Source: Ascaris suum (Eukaryota > Nematoda > Chromadorea > Rhabditida > Ascarididae). From it: a DNA stretch of 64,000 nt. Shown here one piece after another: positions 26,501 through 38,500 of the stretch (positions are counted from its first letter, which is position 1; each line of letters begins with the position of its first letter). Below the pieces are notes generated by a model. The model was given only the letters and a program-made list of their open reading frames with translations, was not told where the DNA came from and searched no databases. The stretch covers positions 4,644,001-4,708,000 of the forward strand of contig CM024183.1 in the NCBI GenBank assembly GCA_013433145.1. The letters are read 5' to 3'. The translations under genes were made by a program, and so were the position numbers.

Positions 26501-29500
26501 ACGTTTCAACGGAAGAGGAAGGAAACTGTTAGGGCACGATATCAGTTCTTGGTCATGTGATCATTTAAAAGGAAGACGATTGATTTTTATGACGACTGAT
26601 GACACAAGGATGCCGTCGTGGAATCAACTTTTGAAAAGGTTTTCTGTTTTCCTTGGTAATGATCTAACAAAAAGCGCATCAAAGGTAATGTGCCCTCATA
26701 GTCATTCTGCAGATGAATGAAAACTTTTTTGACACTTCAGCATTTCAGAGGACGTCACAGCATTCGGTTTCTGACGTTAAAGATAAGGATGTAGTTCATG
26801 GTACTCCAAGATCGCTCGATGACTACAATCAATGGCTTCTTGCTGGTTAATTTTTTTTTTTGATATTTAATAATTTTCGAGTATTTAATGTTCTTCTGTC
26901 CTCTTAAGTGTGACGATTCCTCGCTAATGAATTTCCCGTTCGGTTGTCATCGATGAGACAAGCATCTTCGTTCCTCAAGAATTAATACTGTCCCACAATT
27001 TTTGTATCGTTGAAGAGGAGAGGAAGAGATGAAGGTCAATTTCTTACTTCGGTCCTCTCTATGAAAAAACATATATGGGGGTGCAATGGATTCCAATTTT
27101 GCCAAGCGAAATGTAACTTCCACCAACTGGTGTAAAAATCATTAAAACAGTTCACTCATAGGTTATAACGTGCAAAAATGTGAATTTATTTGTTGCAAAT
27201 TGAATGAACGTTCTCGCAAAATGCCGAATTTATTGAAAGTGGGAGTAAATTTCTGATGTGATCCATGATCTAAATAGAAATTTAAAGTAATATTTGTAGT
27301 CTGAAAGCGGACTTCATTAGGGATGAGCTAATGATAGCCGGTAGTGATTAAAGGAGGAATTTTCACCGCAAAAAGGTATACAACTTCCGCAAAAAATTGA
27401 AATCTTTAAATTTTTTGATCAGTAATGTTTTTTCTTTTGATCAGACTTTTGCCAATCAACTCAAAATGTATTAATTAGCATTGTGATGCTTTATTTTAGA
27501 GATATCCTTGCAGCAGTTGCTCATTGCACTTCCTCAGTTGGATCCTCCATCCTCGGATAGAAGAAAATAATAGCGGACTTTGTCTGACAAACTCGAATTT
27601 CTGATTCCAAATTTTTTTTAAAAGACAGTTGTCTAAGAACACTGTTACATATTTCTGAGGTGAAGGGAGGAGGGGGTAGAAGATATATTGGGAAGGGAAC
27701 TAGGATCGAAGGTTGTGGAGGAACTATTCGTCAAAGGCCCGAATAGCATGTGGAAGGGGAGAGGGTAAGCGGTGAGAAAATGAGAAAAGAAGACAACAGA
27801 GGTTTTGGAGAGAGTGCCACGATTGGAACAGAAGTTCCCTTTTTACCTTATCGGGGTCAAATTGATTGGTCCTGGATGGGGTCTCATCTTTTCATGCCTT
27901 TATTCCGACTTCCCAACCGTTTCCGGTGAGGGCTGTTTCCATACCCGACTAAGAGTGTTTTGATAAGTTATCATGTTCCGTACAGAAAATTTAATCCACG
28001 AGAACGAAGTCGATGTATCTCTTGATGTCGAGCATCGCGTTTTGATGTAATCGAAAAATAGCAGAATTCAAACATTCACACCTTTATGTTCCTTCACTTG
28101 TTGTAGTCTCACGACGAGGATTCCCTCGGAATCCTCCGCGACTATCTTCCTTCCCCTCCCATAAAACATTCCTTACCGATGTCATCAGCGACTTTCATTT
28201 CAGCCGCCGCACCCCCTCCCCTCCTCTCTTCTCCCCCTCCGCCCTCCATCCGCTTCTTCGCTCTTCTTCTACCAGGTTGTTTCGGTCCGGGGTTTGTCCC
28301 CTTGGCAATGCAACAAATTTCTTGCGTATGACATTAGCTGTGTTGTTCGAACGGTTTTTCATGAAAGAATTTGCAGCATTTGCTCAGAACGCAACACGTT
28401 CCTCGCAGCATGCAACACCAAGCGAACATTCGGCGCACTCACCAAGCTCGACAGTTGCATTCTATTCTCAGTTCGCGAACACAACCGGTCTTGTAGGAGG
28501 CAACCCACCTGGTGGTGTCATCCCACCACTTTTGCAGACTGCTAGCTCAGTCAGCAAAGCGTCCGCTCACAAGTTGGGGAGGACAAGCGCTGTAAGCATT
28601 TTTTATTTTATGTTCGGCTAATATTCATTGAGCGGGCAAAACAGCTTTGTTCTCTCGGTTCAGTTTTAGCTCTTTTGCATAAGAATTGCGCTGAAATAGA
28701 TTCGCGATCAAAAATGCAGACAGCGGTCGGGTGTGCTGTCGATGATTGCATTTGTAACGGTTTTATTTTTTCCCCATTAACTTCAGTTTCTGCGCCAGTG
28801 AATGTAATTGCTATAACCGAGACGCCTCATAGCGCTTAACTCAGTGACCTTGTGCTGAAGCAATCTCCGCATCTTTTCATGCCGATGTTAAAAATTCCTC
28901 CATACCTATCCGAGTGCAGCAAACGTTTTCAACTATCTCCTGCGAGTATTTTTAGCGAGTAAAGCGTCTATCGACGTGAGTACCATAAAGCTCGCAAAAC
29001 ATGGCCTTTAATAATCTCTCTGCTTCTAACTTTTGAAAGAATATATAGCCTTTCAATAAATTCTTTCATCATAAAATGATTTTTTCCACATGTCTGAAAA
29101 ATTATTACCACTGCTGTCTCGTGCCGAAATTTTTCGAGAAAAAAGCGATCACCTTTCGAATTGAATATCTGCCTTCGCTTCCACCTCCCCCCCCCCCCCC
29201 TTTCTCTCTTCTTCACTGAAAGCATCACAGTTGATGCTGTGCGGGGTGGGGATGGGGCGTTTCAGTACCGTGACGGTGTTTTCATGCCCTTTCAAACAAG
29301 TTCACTCACTCCTATCACTCTATAAAAGAGCGCTCTTGTAAAAGCGCTTGTTTGTATAGAAGTAGACAAGTTCAGTCTACCTGATTTTATTTTGTTGATA
29401 CTCCGATATAAATATGATGAAACTATGATACATTGTAGGCCATGTTGAGAGCACACATCTGGATGTAACACGAACTCTGAGGTGCGGCTAGTTTCGGGGT

Positions 29501-32500
29501 GCTGATGCACCTAATGAATATTGTCCAGTATAAGAGCTTGTTACAGTTCCAGGCTCATATCCACCTTAATCATCCAACATCTTAACCAAAGAAAAAAGTT
29601 CGATTTGAAAACAACTGAATTTTTCAATAAAAGCTGAATGTTATAAGTCGGTACCTTCTCGTTATGTTGGAATGGGTAGTCTCCTCCTTACACTGGCTGG
29701 TGTCCATTTTTTTGCAGTTGTAAGCCTGTGTTGTCTGTGATAGTTTAATTGCTTTTCCAGTCGTCAGCGGCATCGGGTACAAGTCGCAGCTTTAGTATGC
29801 AGGATGTTCCATTATCACTGGTTGCTGCAAGTCGTAATCGGGGCAATTCACTAACCGGCGTTCTTGCTGATGGTATTGTTCTTGCTGTTTCTGCCTTTAA
29901 CATTCATTCTTATGTTGGACAAAGAGCGGAATTATGAGGATGCTTCATATTTTGATATGTTGGCGTCCGGAAAATTTCCGCTTAAGAAGTGTTGATACAA
30001 GGAAACAAGCCATCTGTTGTGCATAGCAGTTAATTCTTCACTCTGTTTTTTTTTCTTTTTCGATTGTTTTCATTAGTTCATCACAGTGTACCGTTAGTAT
30101 AGAGCCACACACGATCGGCCATTATTGAGCATAAGTCAGCATTATTTGCGCGGAGAACGGCCTTACCGAACCAGGAAATATTGACTCGGTAATGGATTTC
30201 CTTCTACTATCGTTGCCAAATGACGCTCACATGGATGTGTGCGCAGCATTAACTTCGAGCAGAATCCGTGTAGTCCTTATAGTGCTGCTTATCCAAGTCT
30301 GTTCCCAAATGCAGTTGCCCAAGTCTGAGAAAGTGCTTCCTATGGCGACTTCAACCATTGAAACCTAGGCATTTATCAGCTGTGCTTACAGAAGTCACCT
30401 CTTGCTTGAACCTGGTTTAGACTTGTCGAGAGTAGGATTTCACCAACCATTTTTATTAACTCTGTCAAAAGCGAATCGAAGCATCGTAGCGGTTGCCTTG
30501 CAAAAATTTGTATCATCTCTCGCTTTCAGACCACTATCAGCCAGCCGAAGGTGCTCCATATTCGACGGCTACCATTTATGACGCATCAGGATTAATGACT
30601 GTTAGTAAGGCTCTTGCACGCAAATATCGGTTTGTTCTCTTTTGTACTTTTGCATAACCATGCAAACTTTTGCTATGCAAGTATCGTATCTCTGTGTATT
30701 TATGCTTACGTATCCTTTGTGTGAGTGGCAATTTCAAATAGCAAACCGCGAATGCTGTCTGTGAACATAACCCGCAACGTGGACGATTTCACAAATGCCT
30801 TTATTCCGGTCGATCTTTCTCTATGATCTTTGAATGCTTGAAAAAGACATCTTCGATATTCTGTAAAACCTCACTCTATAATTGATTCTATGTGGACAAG
30901 CACCGATTTTCGATAACTTGCTCAGCAAGCCCGCGAAAAGTTGACGTCAGGTTAGACTTCCTAACTTCAGCTTTCGTCTTACGCACCTGCTGACCAGGTA
31001 GTGCACAAAGGTTTCGTGGTATTATGTTGATGCTTTCAGAAAAAGTATTGCTGGTCAGTTTAGTGAGGAAGCGCTTATTTATTTCTACAGTGAAAGCTGC
31101 AAAACGAGCGAGTTCAGATGCACCAATTGAAAGGCTTACTAATATTTCGTTTTTTTAATACAGGATTGTTTTATACGGATCGCTTTATGAATAAGTTTTG
31201 GCTGTATTCAACTGCTTATCTTCGCTGCGTCCCTAATTGCCAAACTCTCAGAGGCGTCGCAAGTTTCCTTGCAGTTGATATAATCTCCTATCCCTCCTTG
31301 AGCAAAAGTTAGAAATATTCTCAGAAATCGCTATTGTCGTTTGATTTTACATCCAGTTTAGTTGGAAGTAATCACATATGTTCATGTTCAGACTTGTCGG
31401 AAAGAGTGCCTTGGAGCTTTGTTTGTGGAACATGAAAGTGGCCGATGAAGAGGATCGTAAAGATTTGGTAAAAATCTGGCAAATCGTTGAGCTGTGTATA
31501 CGAGCTGGCAGACCCAGGTACGTGTTTTTGTTTGTTTTATACCTCATGAGCAAGTATATCTGAGGAGTCGTTTTTGTTCCTTTATTCACATTTTCAACTG
31601 GAGACCCGCTTTGTGGATTCGAATGAAATTCGTCGTCTATAAATCTATTTTTCTATTCACTCTATTGTCAGTTCGTCAATTTGTCTATGCAGTTGTCAGT
31701 TAATCTATTTAAAATCTATGAATACGGGGATATTTGTTTCACGGGAAGCTATTCGATGGTACTTATCACATTATTCGTTTGCTGAGTAGTGCTGCATCGA
31801 TGGAGGTCGTCCAGAAAATCTGTGAAATCTCAGAACGATGACGACATGCAAAACTGTGACAACTTGCGAACATTTTCCTGGTTAAAGTGGGAAAATGATG
31901 GAAACGGTAAAGGATTTTAGAGGACAAGAATGCGACTGCTGTCGCCGATTAATCTCATGACTGTCGAAGGGTTATCAGCGTTGTTGATTCTTGCGAAACC
32001 TGCGATCCATTCTACTGGAAGTATCGCATTGAGTGCAAACATCGCCTTATCCATTCACTAAACGGCTCACAGATTTGGAACACTAGCTCAGTTGAAGTGA
32101 GAACGTAAATGATGTTGACAGATTGAGGTAACTTTAGATATGACCCAAATGTGCGTCATAATTGCGCTTGTAAATAGCAGCCGCATCTATTTTTGCTGTT
32201 GTTGCCAACTTCTTGATCCTATATGATCTTATATGTACATCCGCTAAAAAATAGCTCGGAGGCATATTTACGGAAAAGTATGTCCTGCTGAGGCATTTGA
32301 TGTCTGTCTTTCAAACATCTTTGATCTAAGTGCCCCTTTCTTCAACGATCGTCCTCTCTAAATACCGCTCAGGATGCATCCGATACCTGCGACACCGTAG
32401 ATACTCTACTGTTGGATTTATAGAATCATCACTGGAATACTCGGAAGGCAAGACGTTAATGAACATATAACATAAAGGTGCCGCTGGGAAGTAGTGCGAA

Positions 32501-35500
32501 CCATGGCTGTGCACACAGAAAGATGCCAATAGTAGTTAAGAAAAAGAATTGATGAGTCCAAACTGGTGGACGGAGGTGATTGCGGAATGATTCTACTATT
32601 GTTATTACTAGTATTATTTCTTTTACTGTTATCCCTCCTTGAGACCCATTGACTGTAGCGCCACTACTGGGAAAACGAAAATATCTCCTCGGGCGCCGCG
32701 AAATACAAAAGCTCTGGGTTTCTGTTTATGTAGATGCAGTGCACAAGGGAGTGGAATAACTGTGGAATATTTTCAGCTGGCGAAGGCAGTATTCGGCTTT
32801 GTGCTCAAAGAAGCAATCGCAACAGCCTACTGGAGTTGTCGCACAGAGCGAAGAGTCGTGTGAGAGCTCAGATGAGGATGACAACGAGTGTTCATGGGCG
32901 GCACATCCATTTGGAAGAGATCTTATTAATAGTTTGTCAGTGCTTGCATTTTTGAACTGCTTTTAATGTGACGTACACTTCAATGGGGATTTGCAATTTG
33001 TTCTTTTTGTGAAGTGCAAAGTGAGGTTGCTGCTGCTTTGATGACTAGCGAAAATTTGACGCTTTGAAAGTTTAGCGATAAATTGATAGGAGAGCCTTAT
33101 GGCAGCTGCACGGCTGGCATTTCAAGACGTTGGAATTGCTCCCTTCCATGTGCAGAGGAACTGATTAATGAATTTTTGAACGCCAGTTCAGTCTATCCAA
33201 AGCCAATCTTTTGTGAGTTGAGGACATAGCCGTATTGGCTAGACCGGAGCAGTTGATACAGGAAAGTCCGTTTAGTTGTTTTCCAAATGAATGCTGTAAA
33301 GTCTTTGCAACCAAAGAATCGAGCTTAGCGTTCTTGAAGTACTTTTAGCTTGCTGTGATGTTTTTGCAGACATCTTGTGCTATAAAGTCACATATAGGAT
33401 TATAAAGAGGAACAGTGATTTTTCTAGATATTTTCGGCTGTATTTGACTGCTGATAGTCGACGTTTAAGGCTACTGGATGAATAAGAGTGGCTTTCATTT
33501 CGTTTATCGCTTTGCATATAGACATGAGATAATATATCAGCTTCTCACTCATTTCGAAAGTCGTGTTAAATTTATTAGTACCCTTTCTATTGCTGAACCA
33601 CGAGCATTTTTTTTGAAAAGTTGTCCGCACTGTGATCGACGTCGATTTACCGATAGCATATAAATCGATTGGCTTTTCAAAAGTGGGCTTTTCTTGTCGC
33701 GAAACTGAATTAAAACTGCTATTACAAGTTGGTATAATCAAAGGATTTGTTGCTTTCGCTATCACTTCACCATCAAAATCTTTTTCCTTTTTTCTTGGAA
33801 GAAGGTGCTCAGGAATCATGATACAAATTGCTTTATGAGGTGAGTAAATGAAGAAGGTACGGTGGAGGAAGGATGACGGGCGAATCAACTGCTTGACAGG
33901 ATTAGAGTATAACGATGATTTAGATTGGATTATTTTGGGCGAATCAACGACTACCAAACTGCGGCAATGATAATTTGCGTGTTGAGTCCACGTATAAAGC
34001 GTGATTTTAAAGTGCTTCAAGCGGAACAGGATAAACTGCTGGATCAGGTGCAGAGGCGACCAGTCTACCATGGTCGTTCAAATAGCACTGCTGAGAATAC
34101 GGTATAGATCTGTTTCTTTCTTTGAGTGTCCTTACCATTGTGTTATATTCTAGTTCTTTCTTTCTAAGGTTATTTTTACGCTTCAATGAAGCAGCGTTTA
34201 ACGGGTCGTTCTTGTGGTACTGCCGATTGGAGACGCAGATAGAGGGAGGGCGTGGGGGAGCAATGGCAGGTATAAGTTTTAGTTTTCGTATGTCGTCAGT
34301 TACCAAAGAGGATAATGAGGGGAAAATGGAAATGGAAAGAGATAGGTTGGCAAACTTTGTAGTCGCTTTGCTTGACCATGAGTAATTCGAAGCTTTGTTG
34401 AATTGCGCAATAAGTAGTAGTGTGCAACGGGTGCTTGAAGGTTGTTTGGAATTGCAGAGTAATGAGATGGCGCTGCTCCGTTGCAATCGGCAAAGGCTGA
34501 ATTGGCTTCTCGTAAAATGCTCTCTTTTCCACTCACCGCAACCTTTATATATTCTGTGGTGGTTGTGTTGTTTTACCGTTTGATGTCACTTACTGCAACG
34601 TGAATGTGCATTGAACCTGTCACTGTAATATATGCATGCAGTTGGTGTTGTATCTGTTCTATGTTTATACGAGTTGGCAATATTTAACCCAAAAACCAGT
34701 CCCAGTGAGATGTTAGCTTTGCTGCATGTCAATGAACAAACGTGGAGTATCGCAACGTCGCAAGAATCGTTGATGAAGCGTTTTTTTGCAGTGGTAGTGA
34801 AAGTGCAATAGCAGAAAGCACAATTATAAGGCAATGTCATCTTTATTAATCCGTTATTGAAATGTTTCGTTCCCTTATAAGGTGTGATTATTTTTGCTCA
34901 GAAGTGATCTCTGCTTTGAGTAATGATTTCGTCGCTATGTTTTGAAATGTGCTATGGTTTGTTCTTGTTTTTGAAAGAAAATAAACAACGAATTGAGAAC
35001 TTCATTATTTCAGGGTGGTTTCGCTGGTCATAACACAATTTCGGTGACTCCAACAAGGGAGAACTATCGTAAAGTCGAGGAAAGTTTCAAATCCGTCCTA
35101 GAAGCAACCGAGAAAGAAAAGTTAGTTTTCCTCAGTTACATTTTCTCAGTTTCGATGAGTCATTTGTATTCTATAAGCAAGTTTGTCATGAGGAAAGATC
35201 CGAACGTTCGTTGCTGTAATATTATTGCGACTTCGCATTATCTACGTGACTAGTGAACGACACATCAGAGGTCATTGACCGGTATTGCATCTGCAGAAGA
35301 TGTTTGAGGTCCTTGGCTGAGGTGCGATTCTTTTTATCTCGCCATACAACATCAGTGGTTGCATTGCTGAGGTGGATTTATTCTTATAGGAAGCGCAGTG
35401 GGCTTTTCCAACCGGTAAAATTTAGTGTTTTTCAATAGTCGGAAAATATTGGATTAGTTGGAGAGTCTTTACCATCAGCGAAACTGTTTGCTTCATTTCG

Positions 35501-38500
35501 TTCCGTTTGGGGATGATATCGTTTCGGAATTAATAAAGTTATACTTTTTATCTTTCCCTTAACCCATATTTTAAAGATTCTCTCAAAAACTTTACTTTTA
35601 TCTTGGATGTTAAGTCGTGTTTCTTTCGCAAAAAAACTTAGGTGAGGTTAATTCTGAGATGCTTTAACGAGCAAAAAAAGAATGAAATAAGGATTACATC
35701 TGCTTCGTAATTTTTTGTTTGCTTGGATGGCATTTATTTGAGCTTTTGAAAATGACTGATGAACTTCAGAATGCAATGTTATTTTCCGAACGCTATTTAT
35801 CGCTTTTGATGTTCATTGGCATCGTTTTAGGCGTTCTTTAACTATGAGCGCTGAGTGCGAACGTGTGACAGAGGCTCATTCGCCACCGGGTAGAATCGCG
35901 TCATTCTTTTCGAGTGCACGACCTAGACTGCCACGACGATTTCACTTCACATCCGAGACAATAGGTGCTTTCTTTCAAGTAAATCTCTCGAGTGTCGAAG
36001 CAAAAACTATTGCGGTTCGGAAGAAGTTCAAGAAGTAAAATTTCAACAAAAGTTGCCATATGGAGAATACTGCGATGCTTTTAGACTTCTAGAGACAAGT
36101 TCACTTGAATGTACTTATGGCCTCTAAAACTTCGATGAAAAGACTCCTTCAAACGCGACAGCCAAACGAAGTTCAGTGTTTATCGCGAAAGATAAGAAAA
36201 GGCAGCAGCGATGAGCAAACAGCGTCTCTCACTAAAATACATCTGCACTTATGTTTTCAGGGAGAGTAATATGGTGGCATCAAGTAGGCGAAATTCGCTG
36301 CGTTTGCTGATAGCTAGATACGATAAATTTCCTCAGAAACATTAGAATTGGTTCATTGCAACCTGTCAATTGTGCAAGTACTCGGTTCTTTTACAGTTTA
36401 TCGGTTATATTACCTTGCACTCGTGGTAGAGTAAAATGTGATGGACATTAGTATTTCGCGTCCTAAAACAAATGTTTTCGCCTCAGTGGTGTTTTGACGT
36501 TACGCTCAAGTTTTTATGTTTTTTCATTATCATATGGAACGGCTATAATCAGTCCAAATCGATCTTGGCGCAGAAATTTGTTGATGCTACATGTATCAGG
36601 GATTAGGTTTTGGTAGTGAGTTGCTCACAGCTGTGGAGAGATGAATTATTGCTCCCCCAACCACCATCCTCCCCCCACCCTTCCCACGTTGTTGTGGTTG
36701 ATTATCTCATAGAAAGCAGAGAATTCAGCTGATCTAACACTCTGCGACAGATATGTTTGATCATTAGAACAATTAGCAATTAAAAGCAAATTTTTTTATA
36801 CCGCATGTCTAGTGCAGTTAATATGGAGGGAATACATAGAAACATGAAGGCCCTATTAGAAAAAAATTCAGTTATTGTATCGATGATGGGTCTGCAGTTT
36901 GGTAGTACAAAATTTTGTTTTTTGCCCAAATCGAATAGTATGGACGAAAAAAATCATTGCTCTAACAAAGAAAGACCAAAGTATATATTACTGGCACGTG
37001 GATAGAAAATTATGCATTCCTCATCAGTCAACTCTAATATGATTTTTCTATTTTCATTTCGCATAATTTGGGGACTTTGAGATGCTGTGTTAAGGCAACA
37101 GATAAAAATATTCCTGGTCTCCATTATTTGAGGCGAAAATTTCAGAGATCTTAGGCAGATATTTTCGTCTAGTAGTCTTTCACGTTGACCGCATTTTCTA
37201 GGCAATGCAGTGTCACTCGATGGAAAAGCAAGAAATGGGTGCTAACTTCGTGGAATGCACTAAGTGATGCTGATTGACTGTTTCCATGAATAAGAGCGTT
37301 GGCTTGTAGAGAGTGTTGCAACTCATGCCGGAAGCAACTCGACGAGGATGTGTGGAGAATCGACACCAGCGCACCGACACAGCGATGTATTCGAAGCACA
37401 AAGAAACGTCTCATCGAATGAACATGGAAATGATCCGAAGAAAGAAAAGCACATTAACAGGTTGCTTACTTCGTCGAATTTCTATTGAAGCTGACATGGA
37501 GAAGTGAGGTGGAGTTAGAATCCCTTGTTTCCTCGAGAGAGATATAAGTAGGTTCTCCCATTCCACCATCTGGACTTATTTCCTCAGTGGTCGTGTGTTC
37601 GTTTCATAGGGAAATGATAACATCGCTTAGTGTTTCGAATTGTTTTCATGCATGTTAAGCCACCAAAATTGTTTTATTACTCTCAGTAAACTACGTATCT
37701 TTACATGAACCTTGCGTACCTTCATAGTGGAAGAGTGGCGAACCGCGACAGCATAATAACAGCGATAGGAACAACTCTGAATCTTCAGCGAAAGCAGAAG
37801 AAACAGGTGAAGAAACGCATTAGAGAAGCTGGCATCTATATGTTTTGTATTCCAGTCCATCAAGTCTACTACCTGAGTGAAGTATAAATACGTCTGTGTT
37901 CAATAATGTGCCTAATTTTGAAGAGTCTGTTGGCTCGTCCAACCCTTCAGCAAAAGACCGGTGCTTGCAACCCGAGCAGTATAAAAGAAAGCCGGAAAGC
38001 GCAAGCAAGTTTCTGAGCAACTCTAGATGTTTACAATTCTTTTTGAAGTTGAGGGACCAGCTGGATTGCTAGTGCAGGGATATAAAAAACGGTATAAAAT
38101 TATCCACCGAATTTCACAACAGTTGCTGTAGTTGTTTTCGAATTGGAACCACCAGAAAGATAGACACAAACGCACGTACGTACGCACAGGTGCGTCATTC
38201 CCGTAATGAGCTTATGACAGCGTTGTGTATGTGACGGATTCCCACATGGAAACAATGCTGTCTGTGATGGACAGCGTTGGTCTGTGCGTCATAGCGGAAG
38301 GAGGACGAAAAATGATCAAATATAGTCGGTTACACGCACCGTCGTCTACAACATATATCTCACTTTTAAGAACGGCTATTAAATAATTGCTTTCGTCGGA
38401 AAGAACTTCAATTATTTAGCTTGCTGGATCCTGTGCTGAGCAGGCGGTTGGACGATGTGAGACAACAGTACGGCGATATGTTGTTCCGATGGCGAATGTA

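Noticed and set aside
34007..34486. Minus-strand frame of 159 codons
   Set aside because: Partly antisense to WDR59 exon 33924-34101; no motif, splice support or family recognised.
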